Positions 27,388 to 36,849 are shown, numbered from the stretch's first letter. The stretch: DNA of 64,000 nucleotides from Streptomyces sp. ATexAB-D23 (GCF_000373645.1 NZ_KB892046.1:62001-126000); one strand, 5' to 3'. Made by a program: numbers and translations. The notes: generated by a model not told the origin, from the sequence alone.

Positions 27388-28169
27388 CCTCCCAGCCGGC
27401 CTACGTAGCGGGCCACCACCTCCTGGACGGACGCACCGCGGTGATCACCGCGGCGGCCGGCGCCGGAATCGGCGGCGCGACCGCCCGCAGATTCCTGGAG
27501 GAGGGCGCCCGGATCGTCATCGGCGACGCCCATGAACGCCGGCTGCGGGAGAGCGCCGAGGCGCTCGCCGGCGAGTTCGGCGCCGACCGGGTCGCCGCAC
27601 TGCCCTGCGACGTCACCGACCAGACCCAGGTCGACGCCCTGTTCGCGCTCGCCGCCGAACGCCACGGCCGGCTCGACGTCGTCGTCAACAACGCCGGCCT
27701 CGGCGGCACCGCCGACCTCGTGGACATGACCGACGAGCAGTGGGCCAAAGTCCTCGACGTCACCCTCAACGGCACCTTCCGCTGCACCCGCACCGCCCTG
27801 CGCCACTTCAAGGACGGCGCCGCCGGGGGCGTCGTCGTCAACAACGCCTCCGTCATCGGCTGGCGCGCCCAGCGCGGCCAGGCCCACTACGCCGCCGCGA
27901 AGGCCGGCGTCATGGCGCTCACCCGCTGCGCCGCCCTGGAAGCCGCCGACTTCGGGGTCCGCGTCAACGCCGTCGCACCGAGCCTGGCCATGCACCCCCA
28001 CCTGGTGAAGGCCACCACCCCCGAACTCCTCGCCGAACTCACCGAGCGCGAAGCCTTCGGCCGGTACGCCGAACCCTGGGAGATCGCCAACGTCATCGTC
28101 TTCCTGGCCAGCGGCTACTCCTCGTACATGACGGGCGAGACCGTCTCGGTGAGCAGCCAGAGGGCGTGA
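27384..28169 (+). CDS. ipdF: Short-chain dehydrogenase IpdF
   Basis: 261 residues, SDR with a modified cofactor loop (TAAAGAGIGGAT), VVNNAGLGG, the serine in NNASVIG and YAAAKAG. The position between fadE30 and kstR2 and the size match IpdF (Rv3559c, 262 residues), an NAD-dependent hydroxyacyl-CoA dehydrogenase of HIP catabolism. ATG overlaps the fadE30 stop and its own stop overlaps the kstR2 GTG. Which hydroxyl it oxidises is known only from work on the mycobacterial enzyme. Confidence 0.85.
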   Translation: MTSQPAYVAGHHLLDGRTAVITAAAGAGIGGATARRFLEEGARIVIGDAHERRLRESAEALAGEFGADRVAALPCDVTDQTQVDALFALAAERHGRLDVVVNNAGLGGTADLVDMTDEQWAKVLDVTLNGTFRCTRTALRHFKDGAAGGVVVNNASVIGWRAQRGQAHYAAAKAGVMALTRCAALEAADFGVRVNAVAPSLAMHPHLVKATTPELLAELTEREAFGRYAEPWEIANVIVFLASGYSSYMTGETVSVSSQRA

Positions 28170-28768
28170 GCGCCATCGCCCCCAATCCCAACGCCGAGCG
28201 GCGCGCCGAACTCCTCGCCACCGCTGCCCGGGTCTTCGCCGAGCAGGGCTACAACGCCACCACCGTCCGCCGCATCGCGGACGCCGCCGGGATGCTCGCG
28301 GGCAGCCTCTACTACCACTTCGACTCCAAGGAGGCGATGCTCGACGAGATCCTCACCGCCTTCCTGGACGAGCTGTGGGCGTGCTACGACACCGTGCTAG
28401 CCGCCGGACTCGGCCCCCGGGACACCCTCGGCGCGCTCGTCACCCAGTCCTTCCGGCAGATCGACCGGCACGGTCCCGCGGTCGCCATCTACCAGAAGGA
28501 GTCCAGGCACCTATCCGCCCAGCCGCGCTTCGCCCATCTCGCCGGATCGCAGCCGAAGTTCGAGCACGCCTGGCTGCGCACGCTGGAACGCGGCGTCGCG
28601 GAACGGGACTTCCGGGCCGACCTGGACGTCCGGCTCGTCTACCGGTTCGTCCGCGACACCGTCTGGGTCGCCGCCTCCTGGTACCGGCCCGGCGGTGCCC
28701 ACAGCGCGGAGGAGATCGCCCGCCAGTACCTGTCCATGGTTCTCGCCGGCATCACCACGCGCGGCTGA
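28166..28768 (+). CDS. kstR2: TetR-family repressor KstR2
   Basis: 200 residues, the same length as M. tuberculosis KstR2. The helix-turn-helix region ATTVRRIADAAGMLAGSLYYHFDSKEAMLDEIL and the C-terminal FRADLDVRLVYRFVRDTVWVAASWYRPGG follow KstR2 (Rv3557c) nearly word for word. KstR2 represses the HIP genes and is released by HIP-CoA. It starts at a GTG overlapping the ipdF stop, and lies inside one of the operons it probably controls, giving negative feedback. Targets in this window are the operator-like sites at 26188 and 41807. Confidence 0.9.
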   Translation: MSAIAPNPNAERRAELLATAARVFAEQGYNATTVRRIADAAGMLAGSLYYHFDSKEAMLDEILTAFLDELWACYDTVLAAGLGPRDTLGALVTQSFRQIDRHGPAVAIYQKESRHLSAQPRFAHLAGSQPKFEHAWLRTLERGVAERDFRADLDVRLVYRFVRDTVWVAASWYRPGGAHSAEEIARQYLSMVLAGITTRG

Positions 28769-28801
28769 CCCACCCATCACGTTCACCACGAAGGAGCAGT
28801 C

Positions 28802-29959
28802 ATGGCCGAGGCCTACATCATCGAAGCGGTCCGCACCCCGGTCGGCCGGCGCAAGGGCGGCCTGTCCGCCGTCCACCCCGCCGACCTCGGCGCCCATGTC
28901 ATCAAGGCGCTGGTCGAGCGCGGCGGCATCGACCCGGCCACCGTGGACGACGTCGTCTTCGGCTGCCTGGACACCGTCGGCCCGCAGGCCGGGGACATCG
29001 CCCGCACCGCCTGGCTCGCCGCCGGTCTGCCCGAGGAGGTGCCGGGCACCACCGTCGACCGGCAGTGCGGCTCGTCCCAGCAGGCCGTCCACTTCGCCGC
29101 CCAGGGCGTCATGTCCGGCACCCAGGACCTGGTCGTCGCCGGCGGCACGCAGAACATGTCGATGATCCCGATCGCCTTCGCCGGCCGCCAGGCCGCCGAG
29201 CCCCTCGGCCTCACCGACGGCCCCTACCTCGGCTCCCAGGGGTGGCGGGCCCGGTACGGCGACGCGCCCGTCAACCAGTTCCACGGCGCCGAACTCATCG
29301 CCGAGAAGTGGGGCATCTCCCGCGAGGACATGGAGCACTTCGCGCTCCGCTCGCACCAGCGTGCCCTGCGCGCCATCGACGAGGGCCGCTTCGCCCGCGA
29401 GACCGTCGCGTACGGGGACGTCACCGTGGACGAGGGGCCGCGCCGCGACACCTCGCTGGAGAAGATGGCGGGGCTCAAGCCGGTGGTGGAGGGCGGCCGG
29501 CTGACCGCGGGCGTCTCCTCGCAGGTCTCCGACGGCGCGTCCGCGCTGCTCATCGCGTCCGAGCGGGCCGTCGCCGAGCACGGCCTGACGCCCAGGGCCC
29601 GGATCCACCATCTCTCGGTGCGCGGCGAGGACCCGATCCGGATGCTGTCCGCGCCCATCCCGGCGACCGCGTACGCGCTGAAGAAGGCCGGCATGTCCAT
29701 CGGCGACATGGACCTGGTGGAGATCAACGAGGCGTTCGCCCCGGTCGTCCTGGCCTGGCTGAAGGAGACCGGCGCCGACCCGGACAAGGTCAATGTCAAC
29801 GGCGGCGCCATCGCGCTCGGTCACCCGCTCGGCGCCACCGGCACCAAGCTGATGACGACCCTCCTGCACGAACTGGAGCGCACGGGCGGCCGCTACGGCC
29901 TCCAGACCATGTGCGAGGGCGGCGGCCAGGCCAACGTCACGATCATCGAGCGCCTCTGA
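28802..29959 (+). CDS. fadA6: Acetyl-CoA acetyltransferase FadA6
   Basis: 385 residues, thiolase with the nucleophile Cys in VDRQCGSSQQAVHFA, the NEAFAP motif, NGGAIALGHPLGATG (His) and the second catalytic Cys in TMCEGGGQA. FadA6 (Rv3556c, 386 residues) is the thiolase of the HIP cluster, cleaving a beta-ketoacyl-CoA late in ring C/D breakdown. It follows kstR2 as in mycobacteria. AAGGAG precedes the ATG. It is the last gene of the plus-strand HIP operon. Confidence 0.9.
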   Translation: MAEAYIIEAVRTPVGRRKGGLSAVHPADLGAHVIKALVERGGIDPATVDDVVFGCLDTVGPQAGDIARTAWLAAGLPEEVPGTTVDRQCGSSQQAVHFAAQGVMSGTQDLVVAGGTQNMSMIPIAFAGRQAAEPLGLTDGPYLGSQGWRARYGDAPVNQFHGAELIAEKWGISREDMEHFALRSHQRALRAIDEGRFARETVAYGDVTVDEGPRRDTSLEKMAGLKPVVEGGRLTAGVSSQVSDGASALLIASERAVAEHGLTPRARIHHLSVRGEDPIRMLSAPIPATAYALKKAGMSIGDMDLVEINEAFAPVVLAWLKETGADPDKVNVNGGAIALGHPLGATGTKLMTTLLHELERTGGRYGLQTMCEGGGQANVTIIERL

Positions 29960-30166
29960 CAGAACCGGCGGCCGGCCGGACCGGCCCCGCCACGCGGGGG
30001 CGGCCCGGCGCGCGCCTCATCCGCGCGAGGGAGACGATCCGGGCCCCGAAGCTCCTTCGGTGCTGCGAGACTTGGGGAGGGACAGGCCACGCGGTGGGCG
30101 GCCGACACGTGCGGCCGGCCCGACACACAGGCCGTCAATTCCTGCCTGGCGCCCGGAAGGAAAGCG

Positions 30167-31318
30167 ATGCACGCGAACGAGACAGCCAAGACCTCCGAGG
30201 ACAACAAGCGCTCCTCCGGCACCGCGAGAACCGTGACGCCGCGTGGGGGTACACCGGCCGGGCTGTCCGCGCTGCAGAGCACGGTGGGCAACGCGGTCGT
30301 CATCCAGAGGCTGCGGCAGGCGGGCCACCCCTGGGCGCAGGAGGAGCACCAGCACGAAGCGGGCTGTGGCCATCAGCGGTCCGAACGGCCCGCGGTACAG
30401 CGGTCGGCCGTCCACGACGTCCTGCGCGCCCCCGGCCGTCCTCTCGACGACGCCACCCGCACCGATATGGAAGCGCGGCTCGGGGCCGACTTCTCCGCCG
30501 TGCGCGTTCACACCGACAGCGCTGCCAGGGCCTCGGCCGCCGAGGTCGGTGCCCGTGCCTACACCTCGGGCAACCATGTCGTCATCGGCGACGGCGGCGC
30601 CGACAAGCACACCCTGGCCCACGAGCTCACGCACGTGATCCAGCAGAGCAGGGGCGCGGTCGCGGGCACCGACAACGGTGCGGGGCTGAAGGTCTCCGAC
30701 CCCTCCGACCGCTACGAACGCGAAGCCGTGAGCAACGCCCGACGGGTGATGAGCGGGCCCAGCCCCCTCCAGCGGACGGCAGCCGCCGGCCCGGACAGGG
30801 CGGTCCGGCGTCCGGACGTGACCACCGCCGCCGTGCAGCGCGTCCATTACGGGGAGGGCGAAGACGTCACGGCCCATCCGAACTTCTCGGTGACCCTGCG
30901 GGCGACACTCAACGGCACGGCCATCGGAACGTTCAGCAGCGAGACCACCGCGTACTCACCCAAGGACCACGCGGAGGACCAACTGCTCGACGAACTGGAC
31001 GCGACCATCGGCGGCCTCTACCCGAACGCTCAGATCGCGGCAGCCCTGGCGGCGGGCGGCCAGACGCACACGCTCCTGATAGACCTCTCGGCGAGCCCGT
31101 GCTCCAGCCGCCACGGAACGACGACGAAGACGGGCGGGGAGGGCTGCGCCGAGCGGCTCGCCGAGCTCGCCGGAAACGGCTACCTGGGCCACACCTTCAC
31201 CATCACGGTCGTCGCCGACCACCTGTACGGCAGGAGCAACGCGGACCGGGGGAATTCCGTCCGGGCCATCAACGACATGAGGGCGGCGGGGATCACCGTG
31301 CAGTGTCCGGGCGCCTGA
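30167..31318 (+). CDS. DUF4157 (eCIS core) protein with C-terminal putative deaminase toxin domain
   Basis: 383 residues in three parts. Residues about 1-85 are a low-complexity Gln/Arg-rich leader. Residues about 85-160 form a DUF4157 domain: LDDATRTDMEARLGADFSAVRVH followed by the metallopeptidase-like AHELTH (residues 151-156). Residues about 225-383 look like a nucleotide-deaminase fold: His268-Ala-Glu270 in KDHAEDQLL, then Pro311-Cys312 and Cys327, the HxE and PC...C zinc site with a 14-residue insertion between the two cysteines. DUF4157 is a marker of cargo or associated proteins of extracellular contractile injection systems. A DNA- or nucleotide-deaminating effector is inferred. No eCIS structural gene and no clear immunity gene adjoin. 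Confidence 0.75.
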   Translation: MHANETAKTSEDNKRSSGTARTVTPRGGTPAGLSALQSTVGNAVVIQRLRQAGHPWAQEEHQHEAGCGHQRSERPAVQRSAVHDVLRAPGRPLDDATRTDMEARLGADFSAVRVHTDSAARASAAEVGARAYTSGNHVVIGDGGADKHTLAHELTHVIQQSRGAVAGTDNGAGLKVSDPSDRYEREAVSNARRVMSGPSPLQRTAAAGPDRAVRRPDVTTAAVQRVHYGEGEDVTAHPNFSVTLRATLNGTAIGTFSSETTAYSPKDHAEDQLLDELDATIGGLYPNAQIAAALAAGGQTHTLLIDLSASPCSSRHGTTTKTGGEGCAERLAELAGNGYLGHTFTITVVADHLYGRSNADRGNSVRAINDMRAAGITVQCPGA

Positions 31319-31367
31319 ACCGAGGCCGCGAGACGGGGGCGCCCTCTCGCCGCGGCCATCCTCAACC

Positions 31368-31398
31368 TGGACATCTGATGTCTGACCTTGCGTAGAAT
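31368..31398 (+). promoter_or_regulatory. Leaderless promoter with palindrome GACATC-T-GATGTC
   Basis: -10 TAGAAT at 31393-31398 ends 8 bases before the ATG at 31407, so the transcript is probably leaderless. TGGACA at 31368 (19-base spacing) is a passable -35. The palindrome at 31370-31382 overlaps that -35 and is a likely operator. Confidence 0.55.
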
Positions 31399-31406
31399 GC
31401 GGCGCC

Positions 31407-32372
31407 ATGGACATCGAACCGCCCTCCGCTCTCGTGGGTGCCTACGCGGCCCTGCCCTCTTCGCGCGCCGACCAGGAACGCTTCTACGAGGGGCTTGGCG
31501 ACAGAGGTATCGCCGACGGGCTGGAGATCCCGTTCCGTGACGGCCTCGGTGACGACGCCCGGTGGCTGGCCGCGCGGATGCGCGGCCGTTTCACCCGTTC
31601 GGTGATCACGCTGATCCCGGGCACGATGGCGCGCGTGGCGGCCTCGGGCGGCTTCGGGCTGGCCTCCGGCGACCCTGACGGCCGGCGGGCCGCGCTCGGC
31701 TTCCTCCGTGAGGCCCGCATCGCCGCCGAGGAGTTGAACCAGCTCACGGGCGAGCAGTCGGTCTCCGTACTCCACATCCACACCGCGCCCTCGGTGACGG
31801 CCGTCGCGGACATGTTCGCCCGCTCGCTCGACGAGATCGCGGCAGGCGAAGGCGCTGTGGGCGGCTGGTCCACCCGGCTCGTCCTGGAGCACTGCGACGC
31901 GTACGCGACGGGCGTTCCGGGTGAGAAGCGGTTCCTGTCCCTGGAGGACGAGATCCCCCTCGCGCGTGAACGGGGGATCGGTATCGCCGTCAACTGGGGC
32001 CGTTCGGCGATCGAGGCACAGGACCCGGGCCGGCCGCTCGCCCAGATCACCCGGCTCGCCTCCGAGGGCCTGCTGGCGGGCGTCATGTTCTCCGGCGCCG
32101 GCCCGGCCGCCAACGCGTACGGGGGGCCATGGGCGGACGCGCATCTGCCTCTCACCGAGGACGAGCCCGCCTCCCTCATGGACGCCGACGAGGTACGCCG
32201 TTGCCTCCGCGCGGCAGGAGGCGCGCTCTCCTACGCGGGGGCCAAGATCCAGGTGCCCGGTGGTGCCCCGGTCGCCGAGAGGCTCGCGATGGTGGGCCGC
32301 GTCATGCGGCTCCTGCCCGGGCGCGGAGCCGCCCCGGCACCCGCGCCCTCCGGGGCCACCGTGCGCCCCTGA
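31407..32372 (+). CDS. DUF4862 family protein (TIM-barrel-like)
   Basis: 321 residues, no signal peptide or membrane segment. It resembles DUF4862 proteins of actinobacteria, which have a xylose-isomerase-like TIM-barrel look: repeated conserved acidic and His residues occur in HIHTAPS, LVLEHCDAY, VNWGRSAIE and SGAGPAANAYGGPW. Family function is unknown; sugar or polyol catabolism is a common neighbour. Here it stands alone behind its own leaderless promoter and operator-like palindrome. Confidence 0.75.
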   Translation: MDIEPPSALVGAYAALPSSRADQERFYEGLGDRGIADGLEIPFRDGLGDDARWLAARMRGRFTRSVITLIPGTMARVAASGGFGLASGDPDGRRAALGFLREARIAAEELNQLTGEQSVSVLHIHTAPSVTAVADMFARSLDEIAAGEGAVGGWSTRLVLEHCDAYATGVPGEKRFLSLEDEIPLARERGIGIAVNWGRSAIEAQDPGRPLAQITRLASEGLLAGVMFSGAGPAANAYGGPWADAHLPLTEDEPASLMDADEVRRCLRAAGGALSYAGAKIQVPGGAPVAERLAMVGRVMRLLPGRGAAPAPAPSGATVRP

Positions 32373-32601
32373 GCCCACCGCTGACGTCGCACGGCGAAAC
32401 AGGTCGGCGACGCGGTCAGCTGTCGGCTCATGGAGAGACACGGAGAGACGGCGGTGGGAACACTCCGCCGGGCCCGGCCATGAGCCCCGCCATCGACGGT
32501 GACCGCCCCTGCCAACAGGACGCCGGTTCCATCGGACCGGGCGACGAGGCGACCGGTGGCCGAGGCGGGCGCCGACCAAGCCGCGGATCAGAGCGGATGC
32601 C

Positions 32602-35400
32602 TTACTGGTCCGGGCACATGGTGGAGTCGTGGGTCGTGCTCAGGATGCGGCGATTCCGGTCGCGGTCGTTGCTCATCGCGGACGCCAGCTGGGTGCGACC
32701 GCGGATCCTGAGTTTGCGGTAGATGCGGCTGAGCGTCGTCTCGACGGTCTTCACCGAGACGAATAACCGAGCGGCGGCATCCTGGTTGCTGGCGCCCTCG
32801 GACACGAGGCGGGCCAGGCGCCGTTCCACATCGGTGAGCGGGCCGGTGACCCCGGGGCTGCGACCGTTGATGCGGGTCAGCAGATCGCCGGTGAGCGTCG
32901 ACCAGGGTGTGGCGTCGGCGGCATCGAACAGGGCAAGAGCCTTGTGCCAGCAGGCTCGCGCGGCGGCAACCCGGCGCCGGGAGCGTTCGAGACGGCCGAT
33001 GGCCAGGAGCGTGCGGCCCTGCTCCATGGGCAGCCCGAGGGCGGCGAAATGGCCGGCGGCCTCGACGAGGAGCGGTTCGGCCTCGTCGAGTCGGCCCTGG
33101 GCGGTCAGGCACGCGGCGTGGGAGCGAAGCGCGGCCGCGGCGAGGCTGCTGCCGGGATGACGGGCGGCAGCCGGGGCCAGCCGTCGCAGCTCCGCCTCCG
33201 CGGCGGAGAAGTCCCGAGCGGCGGCCAGCGCCTCGGCCAGTTCCGGCTGCCAGACCAGGGCCCGCGCGTCGGTGACGTGCTGGCGCGCCTGCAACTCGGC
33301 GACGCGACGCAGGCAGACGACCGCCTCCTTCGGCCGGCCTGCCGCGAGGTGCGCGCTGCCGAGGGCGAGCAGGTTGCGGGAAGTGAACAACGCGTCGCCC
33401 TCCTCCTCGGAGGCGCGCAGGCCGTGCGTGGCACAGGCCACGGCCTGGCGGAACGTTCCGCCCGCCCACTCCGTCAGGGCCGCGGTGTACCAGGCTGGAC
33501 CTGGCGACAGGCCCGTCGTCGTGCACAGGACGAGGGCGCGCTGCGCCCAGGTACGGGCGCGGGCGCAGCGTCCCGCGCGGGCGTCCACCTCGGCGAGACT
33601 GCGCAGCACCTCCTCCACGTCCTCGGTGTCGCCGCGCTGTTCCGCGACGGGCAGCAGACGCAGGAGGCTCGCGCGGGCCTCCGGCAGCCGGTCGTCGAAC
33701 ACGGCGTGCCGGACGGCGAGGTACTCGGGGCTGCCGCTCACCCCGATCGCGGACAGGGGCACCTTCAGCGCGAGGGCCCGGGTGAGGGTGCTCGCGGAGT
33801 CGTCGAAGTGGCCGAGGACGCGTTCGACGCGGGCCCGCATGGTGAGCGCGAGCGCTTCCGTGGCGTGGTCGGCGGCGCTGTGCGCCAGCCGGGCGGCGGT
33901 GTCGGCCGCCGCGCGCGCCCGGCGCGGATCGCCGTCGCAGACGTTCGCCTTGAGGGCGATGCGCAGGTGGACGGTAGCCGACAGGTTGGCGTCACCGGCG
34001 GCGAGGACGGCCGCATGCGCCAGGAGGTGGTCCAGCTCGTGCATGTTCTGCCCGGCCGCGTCCACCACGCCGAGCAGCGCCGCCACCTGGTCGGCCGGGC
34101 CGCCCCGGGCCGCCCCGATCGCGTCCGCCGCCTGCCGTGCCAGGGCGAGGCTGCTGCCCGTGGCGGCGTCCGTCACGGCCGCCCGCAGCCGGGCCAGCCT
34201 CGCCGCCGGGAACTCGGGGGGAGTGCGGTCGGCGGCGAGGAGGAGGAGCTGGGCGGCCTCGGCCGGGTGGCCGGTGCGGCGGGCGGTGGTCGCGGCCTCC
34301 TCCGCGTGTGCGGCGGCCACGGCGTCGAACCCCGACCTGGTCAGGGTGCGGTGCAGAACCGCCCGAACCGGATCGGGCTCGGCTGCCGCCAGCGCGGCAT
34401 GGGCCTCGGCGCGGTGAGCGGTACTCGCGGTGGACGCCAGCGTGTCGCGGAGCCAGCGGGCCGCGAACTCCGGTTCCGGGGCGGGGTGATGAGGGTCGCT
34501 GTCCGGGGTGAGGGGGTCGGTCGCGCGGGCCGGGTGCGGGGGAGCGACGCGGAGGACGCCGGCCTCGATGGCCTCCGCCAGGTGGGCCTCCGCGTGGACG
34601 CCGCCGGCCCGCCGCGCGGTCGCCGGGTGCCGGGCCAGTGCGGTCAGGAGCAGGGTGTGGCGGGCGGCCGGGGACAGCAGCGCCGGCCAGTCCGCCGTGA
34701 TGTCGGGCGGTGCTGTGGTGCCCTGCCGGGCGGCGGCGAACACCAGCGCCGCGTTGCCGCCCGAACCCCGGTGGACCTCGGCCGCCCAGCGCGTGGGTCT
34801 GCCGTGCCGCGCGAGGACGTCCACCACGTCGTCCAGGGTCAGTGGGCCGAGGTGCACGTGCGTCGCCGGGACGCCGAGGAGGAGCCCGGCCTCACGGGGA
34901 GGACGGTGACCGCGCACGGCGAAGACGGTCGGCACGAGTGCCGCCGGGGTGCTGCGCAGGACGTAGCCGATTGCTTCGGCGCTCGCCCCGTCCACCCATT
35001 GGGCGTTGTCGATGACGATCAGGTGCGGCGCGGTGGCGCCCGGTGGCGGGGCCAGCGCCGAGGCCAGGGCCGCACGTACGGCCAGGGCCGGTGGTGCGGC
35101 GCCGCCGTGCGGTGCGGTCAGCGCCGCGAGCGTGTCACGTTGGGGTGCGGAGAGGCGTGCGGTGGCGTGCGGGGGCAGTGCGGCGAGCAGTTCCGCTGCG
35201 GCGGACCAGGGCAGGGTTCGGTCGATGGGGCTGGGCGCGGCGCGCAGGACGGTGGCCCCGGTACGGCCCGGCATGGTGTCCGCCACGGCACGGAGCAGTG
35301 TCGACTTGCCGGAGCCCCACGTACCGGTCACCACGACGCGGCCACCGTTCTCCAGGGCGGCGTCGACGTCGGGGGTCATGGGGGGTGGTTGAAGGTCCAT
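32602..35400 (-). CDS. Large LuxR-family ATPase regulator (LAL/MalT type)
   Basis: 932 residues. N-terminal AAA-type NTPase: Walker A GTWGSGKST (residues 26-34), Walker B LIVIDNAQW. The centre is alanine-rich and helical, probably TPR-like. A LuxR/GerE helix-turn-helix lies at the C-terminus (about residues 860-915: LTDVERRLARLVSEGASNQDAAARLFVSVKTVETTLSRIYRKL). LAL proteins are ATP-dependent activators common in Streptomyces clusters. The ATG follows GGAGGC; longer readings upstream lack this. Its targets are unknown, and it is one of three regulators in the window that could act on nearby promoters. Confidence 0.87.
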   Translation of the reverse strand: MDLQPPPMTPDVDAALENGGRVVVTGTWGSGKSTLLRAVADTMPGRTGATVLRAAPSPIDRTLPWSAAAELLAALPPHATARLSAPQRDTLAALTAPHGGAAPPALAVRAALASALAPPPGATAPHLIVIDNAQWVDGASAEAIGYVLRSTPAALVPTVFAVRGHRPPREAGLLLGVPATHVHLGPLTLDDVVDVLARHGRPTRWAAEVHRGSGGNAALVFAAARQGTTAPPDITADWPALLSPAARHTLLLTALARHPATARRAGGVHAEAHLAEAIEAGVLRVAPPHPARATDPLTPDSDPHHPAPEPEFAARWLRDTLASTASTAHRAEAHAALAAAEPDPVRAVLHRTLTRSGFDAVAAAHAEEAATTARRTGHPAEAAQLLLLAADRTPPEFPAARLARLRAAVTDAATGSSLALARQAADAIGAARGGPADQVAALLGVVDAAGQNMHELDHLLAHAAVLAAGDANLSATVHLRIALKANVCDGDPRRARAAADTAARLAHSAADHATEALALTMRARVERVLGHFDDSASTLTRALALKVPLSAIGVSGSPEYLAVRHAVFDDRLPEARASLLRLLPVAEQRGDTEDVEEVLRSLAEVDARAGRCARARTWAQRALVLCTTTGLSPGPAWYTAALTEWAGGTFRQAVACATHGLRASEEEGDALFTSRNLLALGSAHLAAGRPKEAVVCLRRVAELQARQHVTDARALVWQPELAEALAAARDFSAAEAELRRLAPAAARHPGSSLAAAALRSHAACLTAQGRLDEAEPLLVEAAGHFAALGLPMEQGRTLLAIGRLERSRRRVAAARACWHKALALFDAADATPWSTLTGDLLTRINGRSPGVTGPLTDVERRLARLVSEGASNQDAAARLFVSVKTVETTLSRIYRKLRIRGRTQLASAMSNDRDRNRRILSTTHDSTMCPDQ

Positions 35401-35690
35401 GCCAGCGCCTCCGGGTGGGTGCGCGCCAGTGTCTGTGATGGCACCGGCGACGTCAACGCCGTGCCGGTGCCGTTTTCCGTCTGCCACGGAGGCGAAACGA
35501 GGGGGAAGCCGGAGCCGTCGTCGCCGGTGACCGAGACGACGGTGCCACTCGGCGCCCAACCAGCACCCGCGACGTCCCGGCCGAGGGTGGAAGCGGAGAG
35601 GCGCCGCCGTGCGGGTGGCGCTCGCGCACCTCGCGGACGAGGTTGACAGCGGAGCGCGTCCCCAGCGGACGGTATGCAATATTCTTCGCG
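35401..35690. other. Intergenic region without a recognisable gene
   Basis: 290 bases upstream of the LuxR-family gene and downstream of glutaminase. It contains an AT-rich ATGCAATATTCTTCGCG patch next to the glutaminase stop with a 5-bp hairpin (TCTTC/GAAGA). No convincing ORF, operator or RNA was found. Confidence 0.5.
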
Positions 35691-36665
35691 TCAGAAGACG
35701 GAGAGACCGGTGAGGGTGGTGAAGCGGTCCAGGGCCGCGACGCCCGCCACTGAGTTGCCGCGCCGGTCGAGCCCCGGGCTCCATACGCACAAGGTGCAGA
35801 CGCCGGGCACGATCGCGATGATTCCACCGCCGACGCCGCTCTTTCCCGGCAGGCCCACTCGGTAGGCGAACTCACCTGCTGCGTCGTACGTGCCGCAGGT
35901 GAGCATGACGGCGTTGACCTGCTTGGCCTGGCTGCGGGTCAACAGGGCCGAGCCGTCGGCCCGGATCCCGCGGCGGGTGAGGAAGCCGGCGGCAAGGGCC
36001 AGGTCCGCACAGGACGCGGCGATCGAGCATTGCCGGAAATAGGCGGTGAGCAGTTCGGGGACCGGGATGGTGACGTTGCCGTAGGAGGCCATGAAGTGAG
36101 CCAGTGCCGCGTTGCGGTCCCCGTTCGCCGCCTCGGAGTCGGCCACCTTCTCCACGAAGTCGATGGCCGGGTTGCCGCTCTCGACGCGTAGCAGCTGTCG
36201 CACGTGGCCGGCCGCGTCCCCGGTCAGGGCCTGGAGCCGGTCGGTGACCACCAGGGCCCCGGCATTGATGAACGGGTTGCGCGGAACGCCGTCCTCGTAT
36301 TCCAGCTGCACCAGCGAGTTGAAGGGGTTGCCCGAGGGCTCGCGGCCCACCCCGTTCCAGAGCCGTTCACCGTCCAGCGAGAGCGCCAGCGCCAGAGCGA
36401 AGACTTTGGTGATGGACTGCGTGGAGAAGGGCTGCTGCCAGTCGCCCACGCCGTAGACCGTACCGTCCGGTTCTGCGACGGCCATGCCGAACTGCCCGGG
36501 GTCGGCGCCGGCCAGACTCGGAATGTAGTGCGCGGGACTGCCGCGCTCACTGAGGGTGGCCATCTCCTTCTCTATGCAGTCCAGTACGGCGCCGAAGCGC
36601 CTGGGCTCCCCGGTGCCGGGTGCGGCCACCGCAGCCGGACGAGCGGAAGGGAGGCTGTCAGACAT
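35691..36665 (-). CDS. glsA: Glutaminase GlsA
   Basis: 324 residues, a serine-dependent beta-lactamase-fold glutaminase that converts glutamine to glutamate and ammonia. The catalytic SxxK is Ser84-Ile-Thr-Lys87 (STQSITK). Family strings NPFNSLVQLEYEDGVPRNPFINAGALVV and KSGVGGGIIAIVPG are intact. The N-terminal 25 residues are a low-complexity extension. No link with the steroid genes is apparent. Confidence 0.93.
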   Translation of the reverse strand: MSDSLPSARPAAVAAPGTGEPRRFGAVLDCIEKEMATLSERGSPAHYIPSLAGADPGQFGMAVAEPDGTVYGVGDWQQPFSTQSITKVFALALALSLDGERLWNGVGREPSGNPFNSLVQLEYEDGVPRNPFINAGALVVTDRLQALTGDAAGHVRQLLRVESGNPAIDFVEKVADSEAANGDRNAALAHFMASYGNVTIPVPELLTAYFRQCSIAASCADLALAAGFLTRRGIRADGSALLTRSQAKQVNAVMLTCGTYDAAGEFAYRVGLPGKSGVGGGIIAIVPGVCTLCVWSPGLDRRGNSVAGVAALDRFTTLTGLSVF

Positions 36666-36817
36666 GGTGTATCCCCTGGAGGTGTGCACTGGCCGGGCGG
36701 AGGACGGGACGGTTCGACCGGCAGTCCGCCCCCGTCGGCCCGGTCCGGGTGAGGTGCAGCCTACGAGGCGTGCCCGCCGCCAGTGGCGGGCGGTCAGCGG
36801 GCCGGATGCGGAGGAGG

Positions 36818-36849
36818 GTGCCGCCCTCAAAAGATCTTGAGGGCGGCAC
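36818..36849. terminator. Perfect 13-bp terminator hairpin
   Basis: GTGCCGCCCTCAA and TTGAGGGCGGCAC are exact complements around the loop AAGATC. It lies 51 bases past the stop of the minus-strand protease gene and upstream of the glutaminase start. Confidence 0.75.

Noticed and set aside
29960..30166. Terminator or small RNA after fadA6
   Set aside because: The region is GC-rich with several partial stems, but none pairs cleanly, so no feature is called.
32373..32601. Gene between DUF4862 and the LuxR-family regulator
   Set aside because: Short open frames there lack ribosome sites and recognisable products; nothing supportable was found.
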